Below are positions 1 through 8,163 of a stretch of 32,641 nucleotides of DNA, in pieces. Under the pieces are notes generated by a model. It did not search any database. It saw nothing but the letters and a program-made list of their open reading frames with translations, and was not told where the DNA came from. Source of the DNA: Planctomycetaceae bacterium (GTDB lineage Bacteria; Planctomycetota; Planctomycetia; Planctomycetales; Planctomycetaceae). Each line of letters opens with the position of its first letter. Position 1 is the stretch's first letter. The DNA lies in contig JAEUII010000147.1 in assembly GCA_016795145.1 (NCBI GenBank), positions 1-32,641 on the forward strand, read 5' to 3'. A program made the position numbers and the translations under genes.

Positions 1-1
1 C

Positions 2-115
2 AATGGGACTCGCTATCGATCCGGCTGGATCACCCATACGGCTGACAGCGAAATCGGATTCCGCTGTGCTCGCAGTGTGAAACCACAATTCATCAAGACC
101 AGTGATCCGCAGTAG
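2..115 (+). CDS. C-terminal end of a formylglycine-generating-enzyme-like (SUMF1/FGE-sulfatase) protein, partial
   Basis: Only the last 37 codons are present; the gene starts upstream of the window. The open frame ends in a motif reading SEIGFRCAR followed by a short tail and TAG at 113-115. A G-F-R-x-x-R ending just before the C-terminus is typical of the FGE-sulfatase fold (non-heme/copper enzymes that oxidise cysteine to formylglycine, and relatives of unknown function that are abundant in planctomycetes). The strong hairpin 20 bp downstream agrees with a gene ending here. The tail alone cannot tell a true sulfatase activator from the many FGE-like paralogues. Confidence 0.6.
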   Translation, partial: NGTRYRSGWITHTADSEIGFRCARSVKPQFIKTSDPQ

Positions 116-135
116 CAGACGCTTTCAACCAGCAA

Positions 136-165
136 AAAAGGCCGTGCCCACAAGCACGGCCTTTT
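136..165. terminator. Bidirectional rho-independent terminator between convergent genes
   Basis: Perfect 12-bp inverted repeat AAAAGGCCGTGC / GCACGGCCTTTT with a 6-nt loop (148-153). The A-run on the left and T-run on the right give a U-tract in both directions. It lies between the converging FGE-like gene (+) and the secreted protein gene (-), so it can serve both. Confidence 0.9.
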
Positions 166-204
166 CATTGATTCCAGCCTGGCCACATCATTCGTCAGCA
201 GAAC

Positions 205-1179
205 CTATTTTGGTTCAAGCGAGTCGATGCTGTTGACCAGATACGGATTGCCCGATCCATCGAGCACGCGATGAGCAAAGTTCCCGCGTTCTGAAAACTC
301 CGCATTTTCCGCGTTCGAAATTCCATCCGGCTTCACCTGAACTCCCAGCTTCAGAGTCGTGATGGAGGGGTTACCGGGAACTTCCACCAGAACGTCGAAG
401 CACTGGAAATAGGCAAATTGATTAGCCGCTGTCGTGACTTTCACCACCTTGCTCTTCTTCGCGTTGACTCGAAACTGAGCCGCATTGACATTGGCCGTCG
501 AATAATTGGTGTCAGCAGCCGTCTTCAGCACCTGCTTTGACTTTGCATCCAGAAGACCGATTCGCTGAGTATTCGGTGATACGAGGCCAACTTGTCGAAA
601 TGACTTTGCGTAAGCATCCATTGTCGCCTTGTTCTGGTCGTAAGCCTGCCGCTTGGCCGAAGCTGGATCCGTTGAATTCAACTTCGCCAGAGTTTGATTG
701 ATCAGCGACAGCTGGCTCTCCAGCTGATCCCGACGACTGTCTCCCTTCGTACGGCCGTTGATTCCCTTTTCCACAGCAGCCTTTTGCCCCTGAAGTTCCT
801 GAACCCACTTTGCAATCTCTGCCGCCGTTGCTCCCGGAGGCTGATAGAGGGCGACCATATACTGGCTCGCTGGAAGACCAAGTCGTACGATCGGCCTTCC
901 ACAGGTTCCACCCGGCTGACACTGAGGTACTGGAATCTCTTCCGGCGAACTTCCATACCCCGTTGTGTTGGCGCAGTCCGATGTGAGATAGATGAAAATC
1001 CCGTTCATTTGGCCCAGGTTTGCCATGGGGCAATTGGGAAGTGCCGGTGGTGGAGTCGCACCGCCAATGTTGACCGAAGCACTTCCAAGCCCTCCCGGAT
1101 CCTGAGCACACAATTCCGGCGCCATTGCCATGCCAATGGTCATACACAACGCCGTCTTCACAAATCGCCTGACGTCCAT
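205..1179 (-). CDS. Secreted protein of unknown function
   Basis: A 324-residue protein not recognised as a known family. The first 25 residues form a clear Sec signal peptide (positively charged start, hydrophobic core, likely cleavage near LCAQ-DP). The mature part begins with a Gly/Pro-rich segment, has several cysteines between about 50 and 95 that could form disulfides, a charged Gln/Lys-rich stretch (about 125-200) likely helical or coiled-coil, and a C-terminal region ending in LEPK. The ATG at 1179 was preferred over a GTG 16 codons upstream because the signal peptide begins directly at it and an AGAGG lies about 10 nt before it. It probably acts in the periplasm or cell envelope. Confidence 0.7.
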   Translation of the reverse strand: MDVRRFVKTALCMTIGMAMAPELCAQDPGGLGSASVNIGGATPPPALPNCPMANLGQMNGIFIYLTSDCANTTGYGSSPEEIPVPQCQPGGTCGRPIVRLGLPASQYMVALYQPPGATAAEIAKWVQELQGQKAAVEKGINGRTKGDSRRDQLESQLSLINQTLAKLNSTDPASAKRQAYDQNKATMDAYAKSFRQVGLVSPNTQRIGLLDAKSKQVLKTAADTNYSTANVNAAQFRVNAKKSKVVKVTTAANQFAYFQCFDVLVEVPGNPSITTLKLGVQVKPDGISNAENAEFSERGNFAHRVLDGSGNPYLVNSIDSLEPK

Positions 1180-1347
1180 AAATTCCAGCCTCTTTGAATG
1201 CGGGGAAACGATGAAAACCGTTCCCACAATTCTTCAGTCCCCCCAGGGGGATCGCAAGCCGCTCCAGTGTTTCTGCCGCGATTCCCGATTTTTGATGGGC
1301 GACAGAAGGTTCAGCTTGCGGCAACAAACACAGATTTGCTCGGCGCG

Positions 1348-3060
1348 TCAGTGTTTGCGAGATCGCGACAAGGATTGAGCCGCATGCAGGGCAGACAGGA
1401 AGGCCTCTACGTCGTCGGCGTTGTTATAAGCCGCAAGGCTCACGCGAGTTGTCGCGGAAACTCCAAGGGCGGTGTGGAGTGGCATTGTGCAATGATGGCC
1501 ATGACGAGTGAACACGCCATGCTGGTCGAGAATCGCGGCCAGGTCTTCGGGGTGAATTCCGTCAATCCGAAAACTCACGATCCCACCACGGTGCTCCAGC
1601 GCTGGGCCAAAGATTTTCATACCCGGCATTGGGGCCAGACGATCCATCAGCATCGACGTCAGAGTCTCTTCATGGCGATGAATGGCCTCCAGCCCGATCT
1701 CATCCACCCACCGAATCGCCGCGCCGAGTGCAATCGCCTGAACGATCGGCATCGTTCCCGCTTCAAACTTCGCCGGCGGCGCGGACCAGGTGGACTCTTC
1801 AATCTTCACTTCGGAAATCATGTGTCCGCCAAAGTGAATCGGATCCATTTCTTCCAGTCGACTGGGCTTGCCATACAGCACGCCAACGCCCGTTGGCCCA
1901 TAAATCTTGTGACCACTGAAGACCAGAAAATCGATATCATCCTCGACAACATTCGTCGGCAGATGTGGCACACTCTGAGCCGCATCGACAACGACACAGG
2001 CTCCCACCTCCCGCGCTGCCTGGACAATCTGCCTGATCGGATTGATTGTGCCCAGCATGTTCGACATCGCTGTGACGGCGACTATCTTCGTCCTCTTCGT
2101 CAGGACTTCACCCAGACGACTCAGGTCAAGCCGCCCATCGTCGGTCATCGGGATCAATCGCAGACTTGCTCCGGTCTGCTTCGACAACTGTTGCCAGGGA
2201 ACAAAATTCGCATGATGCTCCATGACCGTCGTCAGGATTTCATCGCCCGACCGAAGGAACTTGCGTCCCCAGCCAAAGGCAATCATGTTCAAACCAATCG
2301 TGGTGCCCGGCACAAACACCACCGAACTGTCATCACTGGCTCCAATGAACCGAGCAATCAGCGATCGTGATCCCTCGAACTCTTCATCGATCCGTAGCCC
2401 AAACTGATAAGTGCCACGGTGAGCATTCGCGAAGTAGCGCTCTTCGACTTCGCGTTCCTTCTCGATCACAACACGCGGCTTCTGAGCCGACGCGCCGCTA
2501 TCAAGGTAAACGGGCAGACTGCCACTCGCCAGCGGTCGGTTCAATATAGGAAACTGACTGCGCACTGCCTGAACATCAAACGGCTTTCGAACTGTCGGTG
2601 CGGCAACAACCGGTGTCACGCTCAGCGTCTGAGTTACGGAAACCGCGTGCTTCCGAGCCAGCGTCGTGATCCGATCCACCATTCCCTTCAGCCCATTTCT
2701 GCGCTGAGGAGAAATGTGCTGCTGCAAATTCAGCTGACGGAAGACACCCTGGATGTCGTACTTCAGAATCTCCGCGGCCGTCTTGCCGTTGTACGCCGCC
2801 TGCAAAATTGCAATCAGACCTCGAACGATGTTCGAATCACTGTCGGCCAGAATTTCAAAGGAGGCCTCATCGCCAGAACCAGTCACGTCAGTGATCAGCC
2901 AAACCTGGCTCTGACAGCCGTGAACACGATTCTCTTCCGTCTTCTGTTCCGACGGAAACTTAGGCAGTTCATCACCCAGTTCCAGAAGAAACTGAGACTG
3001 ATCTTCACGGTCAAGATCGGCGAACTCTTCAAAGATCTCTGCCAGAGTAGAATTCATCAT
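1348..3060 (-). CDS. sufS: SufE-SufS fusion: cysteine desulfurase with its own sulfur-acceptor domain
   Basis: A 570-residue two-domain protein. Residues 1-135 match SufE, the sulfur acceptor, with the acceptor cysteine at C49 in VHGCQSQVW. Residues about 160-565 are a class II (SufS/CsdA) cysteine desulfurase: YLDSGASAQ near 185-193, the PLP-binding lysine K385 in SGHKIYGPTG, and the catalytic cysteine C524 in RHGHHCTMPLH. The enzyme takes sulfur from L-cysteine, leaving alanine, and passes the persulfide to the SufE cysteine for Fe-S cluster assembly in the cytosol. A typical SufS has about 410 residues and SufE about 140, so both halves look complete. It lies 45 bp downstream of mrp on the same strand, probably in one operon. 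Two adjacent ATGs make the start ambiguous by one codon. Confidence 0.95.
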   Translation of the reverse strand: MMNSTLAEIFEEFADLDREDQSQFLLELGDELPKFPSEQKTEENRVHGCQSQVWLITDVTGSGDEASFEILADSDSNIVRGLIAILQAAYNGKTAAEILKYDIQGVFRQLNLQQHISPQRRNGLKGMVDRITTLARKHAVSVTQTLSVTPVVAAPTVRKPFDVQAVRSQFPILNRPLASGSLPVYLDSGASAQKPRVVIEKEREVEERYFANAHRGTYQFGLRIDEEFEGSRSLIARFIGASDDSSVVFVPGTTIGLNMIAFGWGRKFLRSGDEILTTVMEHHANFVPWQQLSKQTGASLRLIPMTDDGRLDLSRLGEVLTKRTKIVAVTAMSNMLGTINPIRQIVQAAREVGACVVVDAAQSVPHLPTNVVEDDIDFLVFSGHKIYGPTGVGVLYGKPSRLEEMDPIHFGGHMISEVKIEESTWSAPPAKFEAGTMPIVQAIALGAAIRWVDEIGLEAIHRHEETLTSMLMDRLAPMPGMKIFGPALEHRGGIVSFRIDGIHPEDLAAILDQHGVFTRHGHHCTMPLHTALGVSATTRVSLAAYNNADDVEAFLSALHAAQSLSRSRKH

Positions 3061-3105
3061 CTCGCCGCCCGCAAACAGACATCCGTCGACTCAACCGAAT
3101 CGACA

Positions 3106-4170
3106 TCACAGAATCTCAAGAACCGGTCCCGTTGGTGATTTCACGATTTCCCTGAAGACCTGCATTGCCACATTCTGGCAGACAGTCCGAAGACTTTCAC
3201 GCGCTGAGTTTTCTTCCATCAGCATCTTCATGACCTGGCCACGATCGCTGAATTCGCGAATCGCAGCGTTCAGCGGAATCTCGCCAAGGAACGGAATCCG
3301 CAGCTCCTGAGCCACCTTCTGCACGCCTCCGCGGCCGAAGATCTCGCCCGTCATGTTTTCCACAAAGCCAAGGATCGGAACATTGACCTTCTGGTACATG
3401 TCAACCGCTTTGATTGCGTCCAGCAGCGCAACCTGCTGTGGAGTACACACCACGACCGCGCCAGCCAGTCCAACCTGCTGAGCCAGCGTCAGCGACACGT
3501 CGCCAGTTCCAGGTGGCAGGTCGATGATCAGGTAGTCGAGTTCTCCCCACGCAGTATCCTTCAGGAACTGCGTCAGCGCTTTGTGCAGCATCGGTCCTCG
3601 CCAAACGACTGACTGTCCCTGCTCAATAAAGAATCCCATCGACATCAGCTTGACGCCGCCCGCATCGATCGGATCAATGCGCATGACGCGGTTGCCCTGT
3701 TCATCCTGCAGCTCTGTGGCTGCTGGCTTGCCTTCCGCGTTCATCATATGAGGAATGCTGGGACCGTAGACGTCCGCATCCATCAAGCCCACTCGGCAAC
3801 CGAACGAGTGAAGACCACACGCGAGTGAGGCGGCCACAGTGCTTTTGCCGACACCACCTTTGCCGCTGCCAACAGCGATGATGTTGTGAATGTTCAGACC
3901 GATTCGCCCGCCAGTATCTTTACCGCGAACGGTGGAATGGATTTCAATGCGAGGCTCCAGTTCCGGAGCTGCAAACTTGATTCGCTGGCGAATCAGTTCT
4001 TCCAGCCTCTTCGAGTCCGGATAGGCCGGAGTTGGCAGTTCGATTCTAACCCGCGCATCATTGCCGTTCACAAACGTGTCGCGAATCATCCGAAGCTCAC
4101 CAAGCGGCTTCTCGGTGAATGGCTCCACAACGTTCGATACCAGAAGGTTCAGTTGTTCCGCGGTCGGCAT
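3106..4170 (-). CDS. mrp: Mrp/NBP35-type P-loop ATPase, Fe-S cluster carrier
   Basis: A 354-residue protein with an N-terminal MIP18/DUF59-like domain (about 1-85) and a C-terminal deviant Walker A ATPase (GSGKGGVGKST, 101-111) with DADVYGPSIP (131-140), RGPMLHKAL (191-199) and IIDLPPGTGD (215-224). The family loads Fe-S clusters onto target proteins in the cytosol. Many Mrp proteins have a CxxC after the ENM motif that bridges a cluster across the dimer; here the segment reads ENMTGEIFGRGG (271-282) with no CxxC, a short-loop variant. It is the first gene of a probable operon with the SufE-SufS fusion, which fits a joint role in Fe-S maturation. ATG at 4170 gives the full DUF59 domain. Confidence 0.93.
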   Translation of the reverse strand: MPTAEQLNLLVSNVVEPFTEKPLGELRMIRDTFVNGNDARVRIELPTPAYPDSKRLEELIRQRIKFAAPELEPRIEIHSTVRGKDTGGRIGLNIHNIIAVGSGKGGVGKSTVAASLACGLHSFGCRVGLMDADVYGPSIPHMMNAEGKPAATELQDEQGNRVMRIDPIDAGGVKLMSMGFFIEQGQSVVWRGPMLHKALTQFLKDTAWGELDYLIIDLPPGTGDVSLTLAQQVGLAGAVVVCTPQQVALLDAIKAVDMYQKVNVPILGFVENMTGEIFGRGGVQKVAQELRIPFLGEIPLNAAIREFSDRGQVMKMLMEENSARESLRTVCQNVAMQVFREIVKSPTGPVLEIL

Positions 4171-4477
4171 TCTGTCACTCGCTGTGCAAGTTCAACACGT
4201 TGATTCGAAGGTCGAAGCGCTCTGCATGACTAGTGGCTGAGATACAGGACTCAACCATCCTGAAACGTCGTCGCCAGCACCCTGGAAAATTCTCGCCTCG
4301 ACACTCGCATCCTATGGTCGGAATACCTCTTATCAACCAGCGACGTACTCTCTGTTCCGATGATTCGCAGAACTGAACCATCGTCGCGGTCCGCTCCGCC
4401 GAACCAGGCGCCGCGAAGTGCATGCGGAAGTGCCACTCGTTCTGTTCGCGAAGCAAACAACAACTCGAAAGCAAAAA
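4171..4477. other. Non-coding spacer upstream of mrp
   Basis: About 300 bp between the mrp start and the bL28-like gene terminator. Open frames here (for example on the minus strand) are arginine- and cysteine-rich without recognisable domains and look spurious. It should hold the mrp-sufS promoter, but no convincing -35/-10 pair was picked out. Confidence 0.4.
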
Positions 4478-4500
4478 AGCCCGCGTCATGGACGCGGGCT
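4478..4500 (-). terminator. Rho-independent terminator of the bL28-like gene
   Basis: Stem AGCCCGCGTC / GACGCGGGCT (10 bp) with a 3-nt loop, followed on the minus strand by six T residues. It lies about 60 nt after the stop of the minus-strand ribosomal protein gene. Confidence 0.88.
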
Positions 4501-4558
4501 CTTTGAATTCTGACCCTCACACTCTTCCGCCCCTTCAACAGGGCAGGGCGGTGTGGGC

Positions 4559-4858
4559 TTAGTTGTGTTCTGGCAGTGCAAACGGATCCTGAACAACTGG
4601 CTTGGTGATCAACCCAGATCGAATCATGCGGACCGGAACCTTGCGAGTTACCACAGCACCGTCTTCGATGACCTGAATCTTTTTCAGGTTTCGTCGGTAG
4701 GTTCGCTTGGTGATTCCGGTCGTCTTTCGACCGTTACCGCCGAGGTACTTCGCCTTACCGCGTTCGACCTTCTTGTTACCACGACCAGGCTTCAGATCTC
4801 CGTAAGTTTCCAGCAGAGCTGCTCGCTTGATTCGTTTGTTCTTCTTGAGAGTACTCAT
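4559..4858 (-). CDS. rpmB: Bacterial ribosomal protein bL28-like (divergent)
   Basis: A 99-residue, strongly basic protein. The middle and C-terminal part (about 33-85) has the bL28 pattern: RGKAKYLGG, a [19 protein letters not shown] stretch, then a basic beta-hairpin ([16 protein letters not shown]) and SGLITKP. The first 30 residues are Lys-rich and lack the CxxC/G-N-x-V-S-H start seen in many bL28 proteins. bL28 normally has 60-95 residues and sits in the large subunit near the E site. It is monocistronic, with its own terminator at 4478-4500. Upstream an AGGA is present but rather far from the ATG. The assignment is from pattern only; another small basic RNA-binding protein is possible. 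Confidence 0.65.
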   Translation of the reverse strand: MSTLKKNKRIKRAALLETYGDLKPGRGNKKVERGKAKYLGGNGRKTTGITKRTYRRNLKKIQVIEDGAVVTRKVPVRMIRSGLITKPVVQDPFALPEHN

Positions 4859-5190
4859 GGCAATCCACTATTCCTGGAGGTAGTCCTGTCCCGCGAAGCA
4901 AGCTTGTCGGAAGTTTTGCCGACCAAATCTGACCCGGAACAGGGCCTTTTTCGGCAAAACACCTGTGTTCACATCATTCAGAACACAACAAACCCGCTTT
5001 GCAGCCATCCAACCAGAGCGAAATCTCTGGCGAAAATTTGCGAATCGGGGAGATTAGCGGGCCAAAATGCAGTATTCAATCGAGAAACCAGCGGTTTTTC
5101 TCGGTTCTCTCACGGATTGGCCTAACAACCTGTTGAAAAAGGCGAAGATCGCCATCCCGCCATTCCCGCCGGAGAGAACCCCAGTCTCCT
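4859..5190. other. Non-coding leader region upstream of the bL28-like gene
   Basis: No supported gene. It contains two small inverted repeats: CCAGAG/CTCTGG at 5013-5030 and an A/T-rich one (CGAGAAACC facing GGTTTTTCTCG) at 5081-5103. Either could be a weak terminator or part of an mRNA leader; neither can be assigned. Confidence 0.3.
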
Positions 5191-5698
5191 CGGGTAGCAC
5201 GTACGAAGTGCGTGCGCCGCAAGCGCCGGAAGCCCAAGTGTGCACGCTGCAAAACCAGCGCAGCCGCAATGAGCCCATGAGTCCGACAAAAGATGACGGA
5301 CACAAAATAAGGCGAACGGGGCGACGTCAGTCCCCTGATTGCGACTTCCTCGCATCGGTCGTCATTCCCGAGCACTCATCGGGTAGCACGTACGAAGTGT
5401 GTGCGCCGCAGGCGCCGGAAGCCCACGTGTGCACGCCGCAAAAACCAGCGCAGCCGCAATGAGCCCATTAGTCTGACAAAAAATGAGGGACAGAAAATAA
5501 GGCGAACGGGGCGACGTCAGTCCCCTGATTGCGACTTCCTCGAATCGGCCGTCATTCCCGAGCACTCATCGGGTAGCACGTACGCAGTGCGTGTGCCGCA
5601 GGCGCCGGAAGCCCATGTGTGCACGCCGCAAAACCAACGCAGCCGCAATGAGCCCATTGGTCCGACAAAGAATGACGGACAGAATATAGGGCGAACGG
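5191..5698 (-). repeat. R2 repeat, tandem array of about 2.7 copies (period 189-190 bp), reverse orientation
   Basis: Units start at 5191, 5381 and 5571 with GGGTAGCACGTACG and run through GCGCCGGAAGCCCA, GACAAAAnATGA, and GGGGCGACGTCAGTCCCC to CATTCCCGAGCACTCATC. Copies 1 and 2 are nearly complete, copy 3 stops after about 128 bp. The same sequence occurs in the opposite orientation at 11505, 11858 and 19158. Open frames through the array shift phase between copies and match no family, so it is treated as non-coding. Inside each unit are the near-palindromes ACGCA-C-TGCGT and GGGGAC-TGAC-GTC-G-CCCC. Confidence 0.9.
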
Positions 5699-5710
5699 TC
5701 AGTCCATTGG

Positions 5711-5914
5711 TTAACCGATTGCCTTGTTGATCACGGCAGTGGATACAAAAAGACCCAGCAACAACGGCCCCGTTTGAACGACCATCTTGAGGAATCCTGC
5801 GGGGCCATCGGACACTGACGCCGCGACCATTGGCAGGATGAAGGAGAGCAATGTTGCCGCAGCCCAAATGGCGGCATTTGCGGCTATGAGTTTCTTTTTC
5901 GCGGATGGTGTCAT
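5711..5914 (-). CDS. Small two-pass membrane protein of unknown function
   Basis: A 67-residue protein with a basic N-terminus (SAKKK) and two hydrophobic segments at about 10-33 and 45-64, consistent with a helical hairpin in the inner membrane with both ends in the cytosol. The ATG at 5914 is chosen over an upstream in-frame start because an AAGAAGA lies 6-8 nt before it and the lysine-rich start is typical. The stop is 13 bp from the R2 array. First (by position) in a series of small minus-strand genes separated by repeats. No family recognised. Confidence 0.6.
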   Translation of the reverse strand: MTPSAKKKLIAANAAIWAAATLLSFILPMVAASVSDGPAGFLKMVVQTGPLLLGLFVSTAVINKAIG

Positions 5915-6043
5915 TGTGATCTTCTTGAAAGAAAAACTACTGAAGGTAGCCGCAGGGCGAGTTACCCAGACGGGAGTCACACCCGTTTGTGATCAAAACA
6001 ACTGCAGTCGGCACGTTCATTTTTTCGTAGTGCCCTTGAGCGA

Positions 6044-6604
6044 TTAAACAATCGGCCAAACATGCAGAAACCGTATCATGACCCAGATCATTCCAGGCCC
6101 AAGTAGAAGTGCGGTAGAAAGTCCAAGATAGCACGTTGGACGCGAGAACTGAGGCCGCATTCCCAATCGATGCTGATTCAGCGTGTGCGTGAACAGGTGC
6201 AACGGGATGAGAAAAGTGCAAAACAAAAGATACGTGGCACAATACCAGGTAAGAACCCGATCGCTCTCGCGTGGCAACCTGGGGTCGACACCACCTAAGT
6301 CAGGGAACAACCATGGCAGCCTGGAAATGAACAGGCCGAATGCAATGAGAGACAGAAAAACGCGGGCAAGGATTACGCCTCGAGTGACCGGGGTGCTATT
6401 GGAGAACAACATGGCAAAGAGTACGGGGACAACGAACAGAAGAATCTGCCCAAAATCAAGACCACGAATTGCTGTCAATTGGGCAGCAATTGCTAAGAGC
6501 GAAACCGTTGTTATTCCCCGATTGACCACCGTCATTTTCCACATGCGCCACTTGTCGAGCCAGAACGAATTGCGACCGATCCGTCCGACGATTAGCCGAC
6601 TCAT
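6044..6604 (-). CDS. Polytopic membrane protein of unknown function
   Basis: A 186-residue protein with about five hydrophobic segments (roughly 28-48, 52-68, 78-96, 118-140, 158-178) and basic loops, so an inner-membrane protein. The ATG at 6604 is used; an upstream in-frame start would add an arginine-rich, less protein-like segment, and a further ATG lies 23 codons downstream. No domain recognised. Its 5' side runs directly into the R1 leader sequence (6653) and its 3' side has a 41-bp motif (5957-5997), both of which recur around the membrane protein gene at 10543-10953, suggesting the two genes sit in equivalent repeat contexts although the proteins are not alike. Confidence 0.6.
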   Translation of the reverse strand: MSRLIVGRIGRNSFWLDKWRMWKMTVVNRGITTVSLLAIAAQLTAIRGLDFGQILLFVVPVLFAMLFSNSTPVTRGVILARVFLSLIAFGLFISRLPWLFPDLGGVDPRLPRESDRVLTWYCATYLLFCTFLIPLHLFTHTLNQHRLGMRPQFSRPTCYLGLSTALLLGPGMIWVMIRFLHVWPIV

Positions 6605-6652
6605 AGATCGTGCATTGAACCGTCCCGCTTTGTGAGCGGTGCGGGCCCTTGC

Positions 6653-6772
6653 AGGATTCATCACCGTGGCGAATCCTCTGGCCGTGCAATCTACCCACAG
6701 GAGACGGCGTTGTCACCACTTCATCCCCACGTCGATCAAGGCAAGCGGAACGACATCATTCCCCCGATCATA
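6653..6772 (+). repeat. R1 leader segment, copy A
   Basis: Begins GGATTCATCACCGTGGCG and runs through CACAGGAGACGGCGTTGTC to CATTCCCCCGATCATAACC, directly before the first R1 unit. The segment at 11019-11132 is a close copy with a few substitutions and indels. Both lie immediately upstream of the 5' end of a minus-strand membrane protein gene. Confidence 0.85.
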
Positions 6773-7757
6773 ACCGCGAATCAACCCTCCCCTCCCGGAC
6801 GAAGTCTGGGAGGGGTCGAACGAGCGCCAGCAAGTTCGGGGGAGGGCCCCGCCGCATCCCGCATCCCGTGTTTCGCCCCGAACCAGCCGACGCGAAGATG
6901 GAATTCATCAGACAAAAAATGAGTGACAAAAAATAAAGGCAAGCCGTCGAGCGTCAACCCACCAACCGGACTTCCTGAACACCAGCCTCGTGCTCGTGCT
7001 CAGCGCAGCGGTGCTCGTTATCGTACTCGATGTCAGCATCAAGCGCTGCGACGGGCTCAGCGATACCATCGAATTTCATCGCCATCCGAGTCAGCATAGC
7101 GATGATCCGATGCAACATCGCTTTCACCGAACCGCGAATCAACCCTCCCCTCTCAGACGAAGTCTGGGAGGGGTCGAACGAGCGCCAGCAAGTTCGGGGG
7201 AGGGCCCCGCCGCATCCCGTGTTTCGCCCCGAACCAGCCAACGCGAAGATTGAGTTCATCAGACAAAAAATGAGTGACAAAAAATAAAGGCAAGCCGTCG
7301 AGCGTCAACCCACCAACCGGACTTCCTGAACACCAGCCTCGTGCTCGTCCTCAGCGCAGCGGTGCTCGTTATCGTAATCGATGTCAGCATCAAGCGCTTC
7401 GACGGGCTCAGCGACACCATCGACTTTCATCGCCATCCGAGTCAGCATACCGATGATCCGATGCAACATCGCTTTCACCGAACCGCGAATGAACCCTCCC
7501 CTCTCAGACGAAGTCTGGGAGGGGTCGAACGAGCGCCAGCAAGTTCGGGGGAGGGCACTGCCGCATCCCGCGTTTCGGCCCGAACCAGGCAACGCGAAGA
7601 TTGAGTTCATCAGACAAAAAATGAGTGACAAAAATAAAGGCAAGCCGTCGAGCGTCAACCCACCAACCGGACTTCCTGAACACCAGCCTCGTACTCGTGC
7701 TCAGCGCAGCGGTGCTCGTTATCGTAATCGATGTCAGCATCAAGCGCTGCGACGGGC
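6773..7757 (+). repeat. R1 repeat, tandem array of three copies (period 351-358 bp)
   Basis: Units start with ACCGCGAATCAACCCTCCCC or close variants at 6773, 7131 and 7482. Each has a two-hairpin element (CCCCTC..GAC-GAA-GTCTGGGAGGGG, then CGAAC..GTTCG), the sequence ATGAGTGACAAAAA with its A-runs, and a second half rich in GTGCTCG/AGCGCAGCGG. A fourth copy is at 11133 and a partial one at 8434. Minus-strand frames stay open in copies 1 and 2, but the six base differences in a 145-bp stretch compared all change the amino acid, which argues against a selected protein. Confidence 0.92.
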
Positions 7758-7809
7758 CCGAAGACACCACGCCCTCACCTCGCTCGTCGTGAAGTCAAAG
7801 CCTTATTGG

Positions 7810-8112
7810 TTACCCCGTTTTCTGTTCGAGCACATCGAGAGGTTGAGCACGATCAAAATGGTGCAGGAGCAGGCAGTCATCCCATCCATCCTGCCCGGTG
7901 ATTGTGACGATCATGGCGTCGCGCAGTTCGCCACCAGGGAGTTTCGATTCGATCAATTGCGAACGAATGCGATCCCAGGTTTCCGAACGGTTTAAGGTTG
8001 TCAAAAAAAGGTTGACGTAACGCCCCTCGTCATCGCCTACCTCATAACAAATGGTCTCTGGCCATCCGGTCTCTAGCTTCGCGCAGATGTCAGTGATGTC
8101 CTCTTCGGTCAT
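7810..8112 (-). CDS. Small acidic protein of unknown function
   Basis: About 100 residues from the ATG at 8112 (MTEEDITDICAKLETGW). Acidic, soluble-looking, with alternating helix/strand-like segments: a VGDDEGRYVNLFL beta-like part, then TITGQDGWDDCLLLHHF near the end. The frame extends 17 codons further upstream to a TTG at 8163 or an ATG at 8157 with hydrophobic, cysteine-containing residues; no ribosome binding site decides the start. The amino-acid composition is protein-like, unlike the surrounding repeats. It sits between the R1 array and an R1 fragment. Size and context recall small immunity or stress proteins, but this is only an impression. Confidence 0.5.
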   Translation of the reverse strand: MTEEDITDICAKLETGWPETICYEVGDDEGRYVNLFLTTLNRSETWDRIRSQLIESKLPGGELRDAMIVTITGQDGWDDCLLLHHFDRAQPLDVLEQKTG

Positions 8113-8163
8113 GAACGACAAACGGTCTATCTGTATCTGGCAGCAAATGATGGTCATCAGCAA

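Noticed and set aside
1198..2370. Long plus-strand open frame opposite sufE-sufS
   Set aside because: It overlaps the well-supported SufE-SufS gene on the other strand, and its product is His/Arg/Asp-rich without domains.
5067..5867. Several open frames through the R2 array on both strands
   Set aside because: They change phase between repeat copies, match no family, and recur wherever R2 occurs.
6954..7658. Minus-strand frames through R1 copies as genes
   Set aside because: Six of six base differences between the two copies compared are nonsynonymous, and other R1 copies carry a stop in the same frame.
5191..7757. CRISPR array
   Set aside because: Units of 190 and about 355 bp repeat in full with no short-repeat/unique-spacer pattern, and no cas gene is present.
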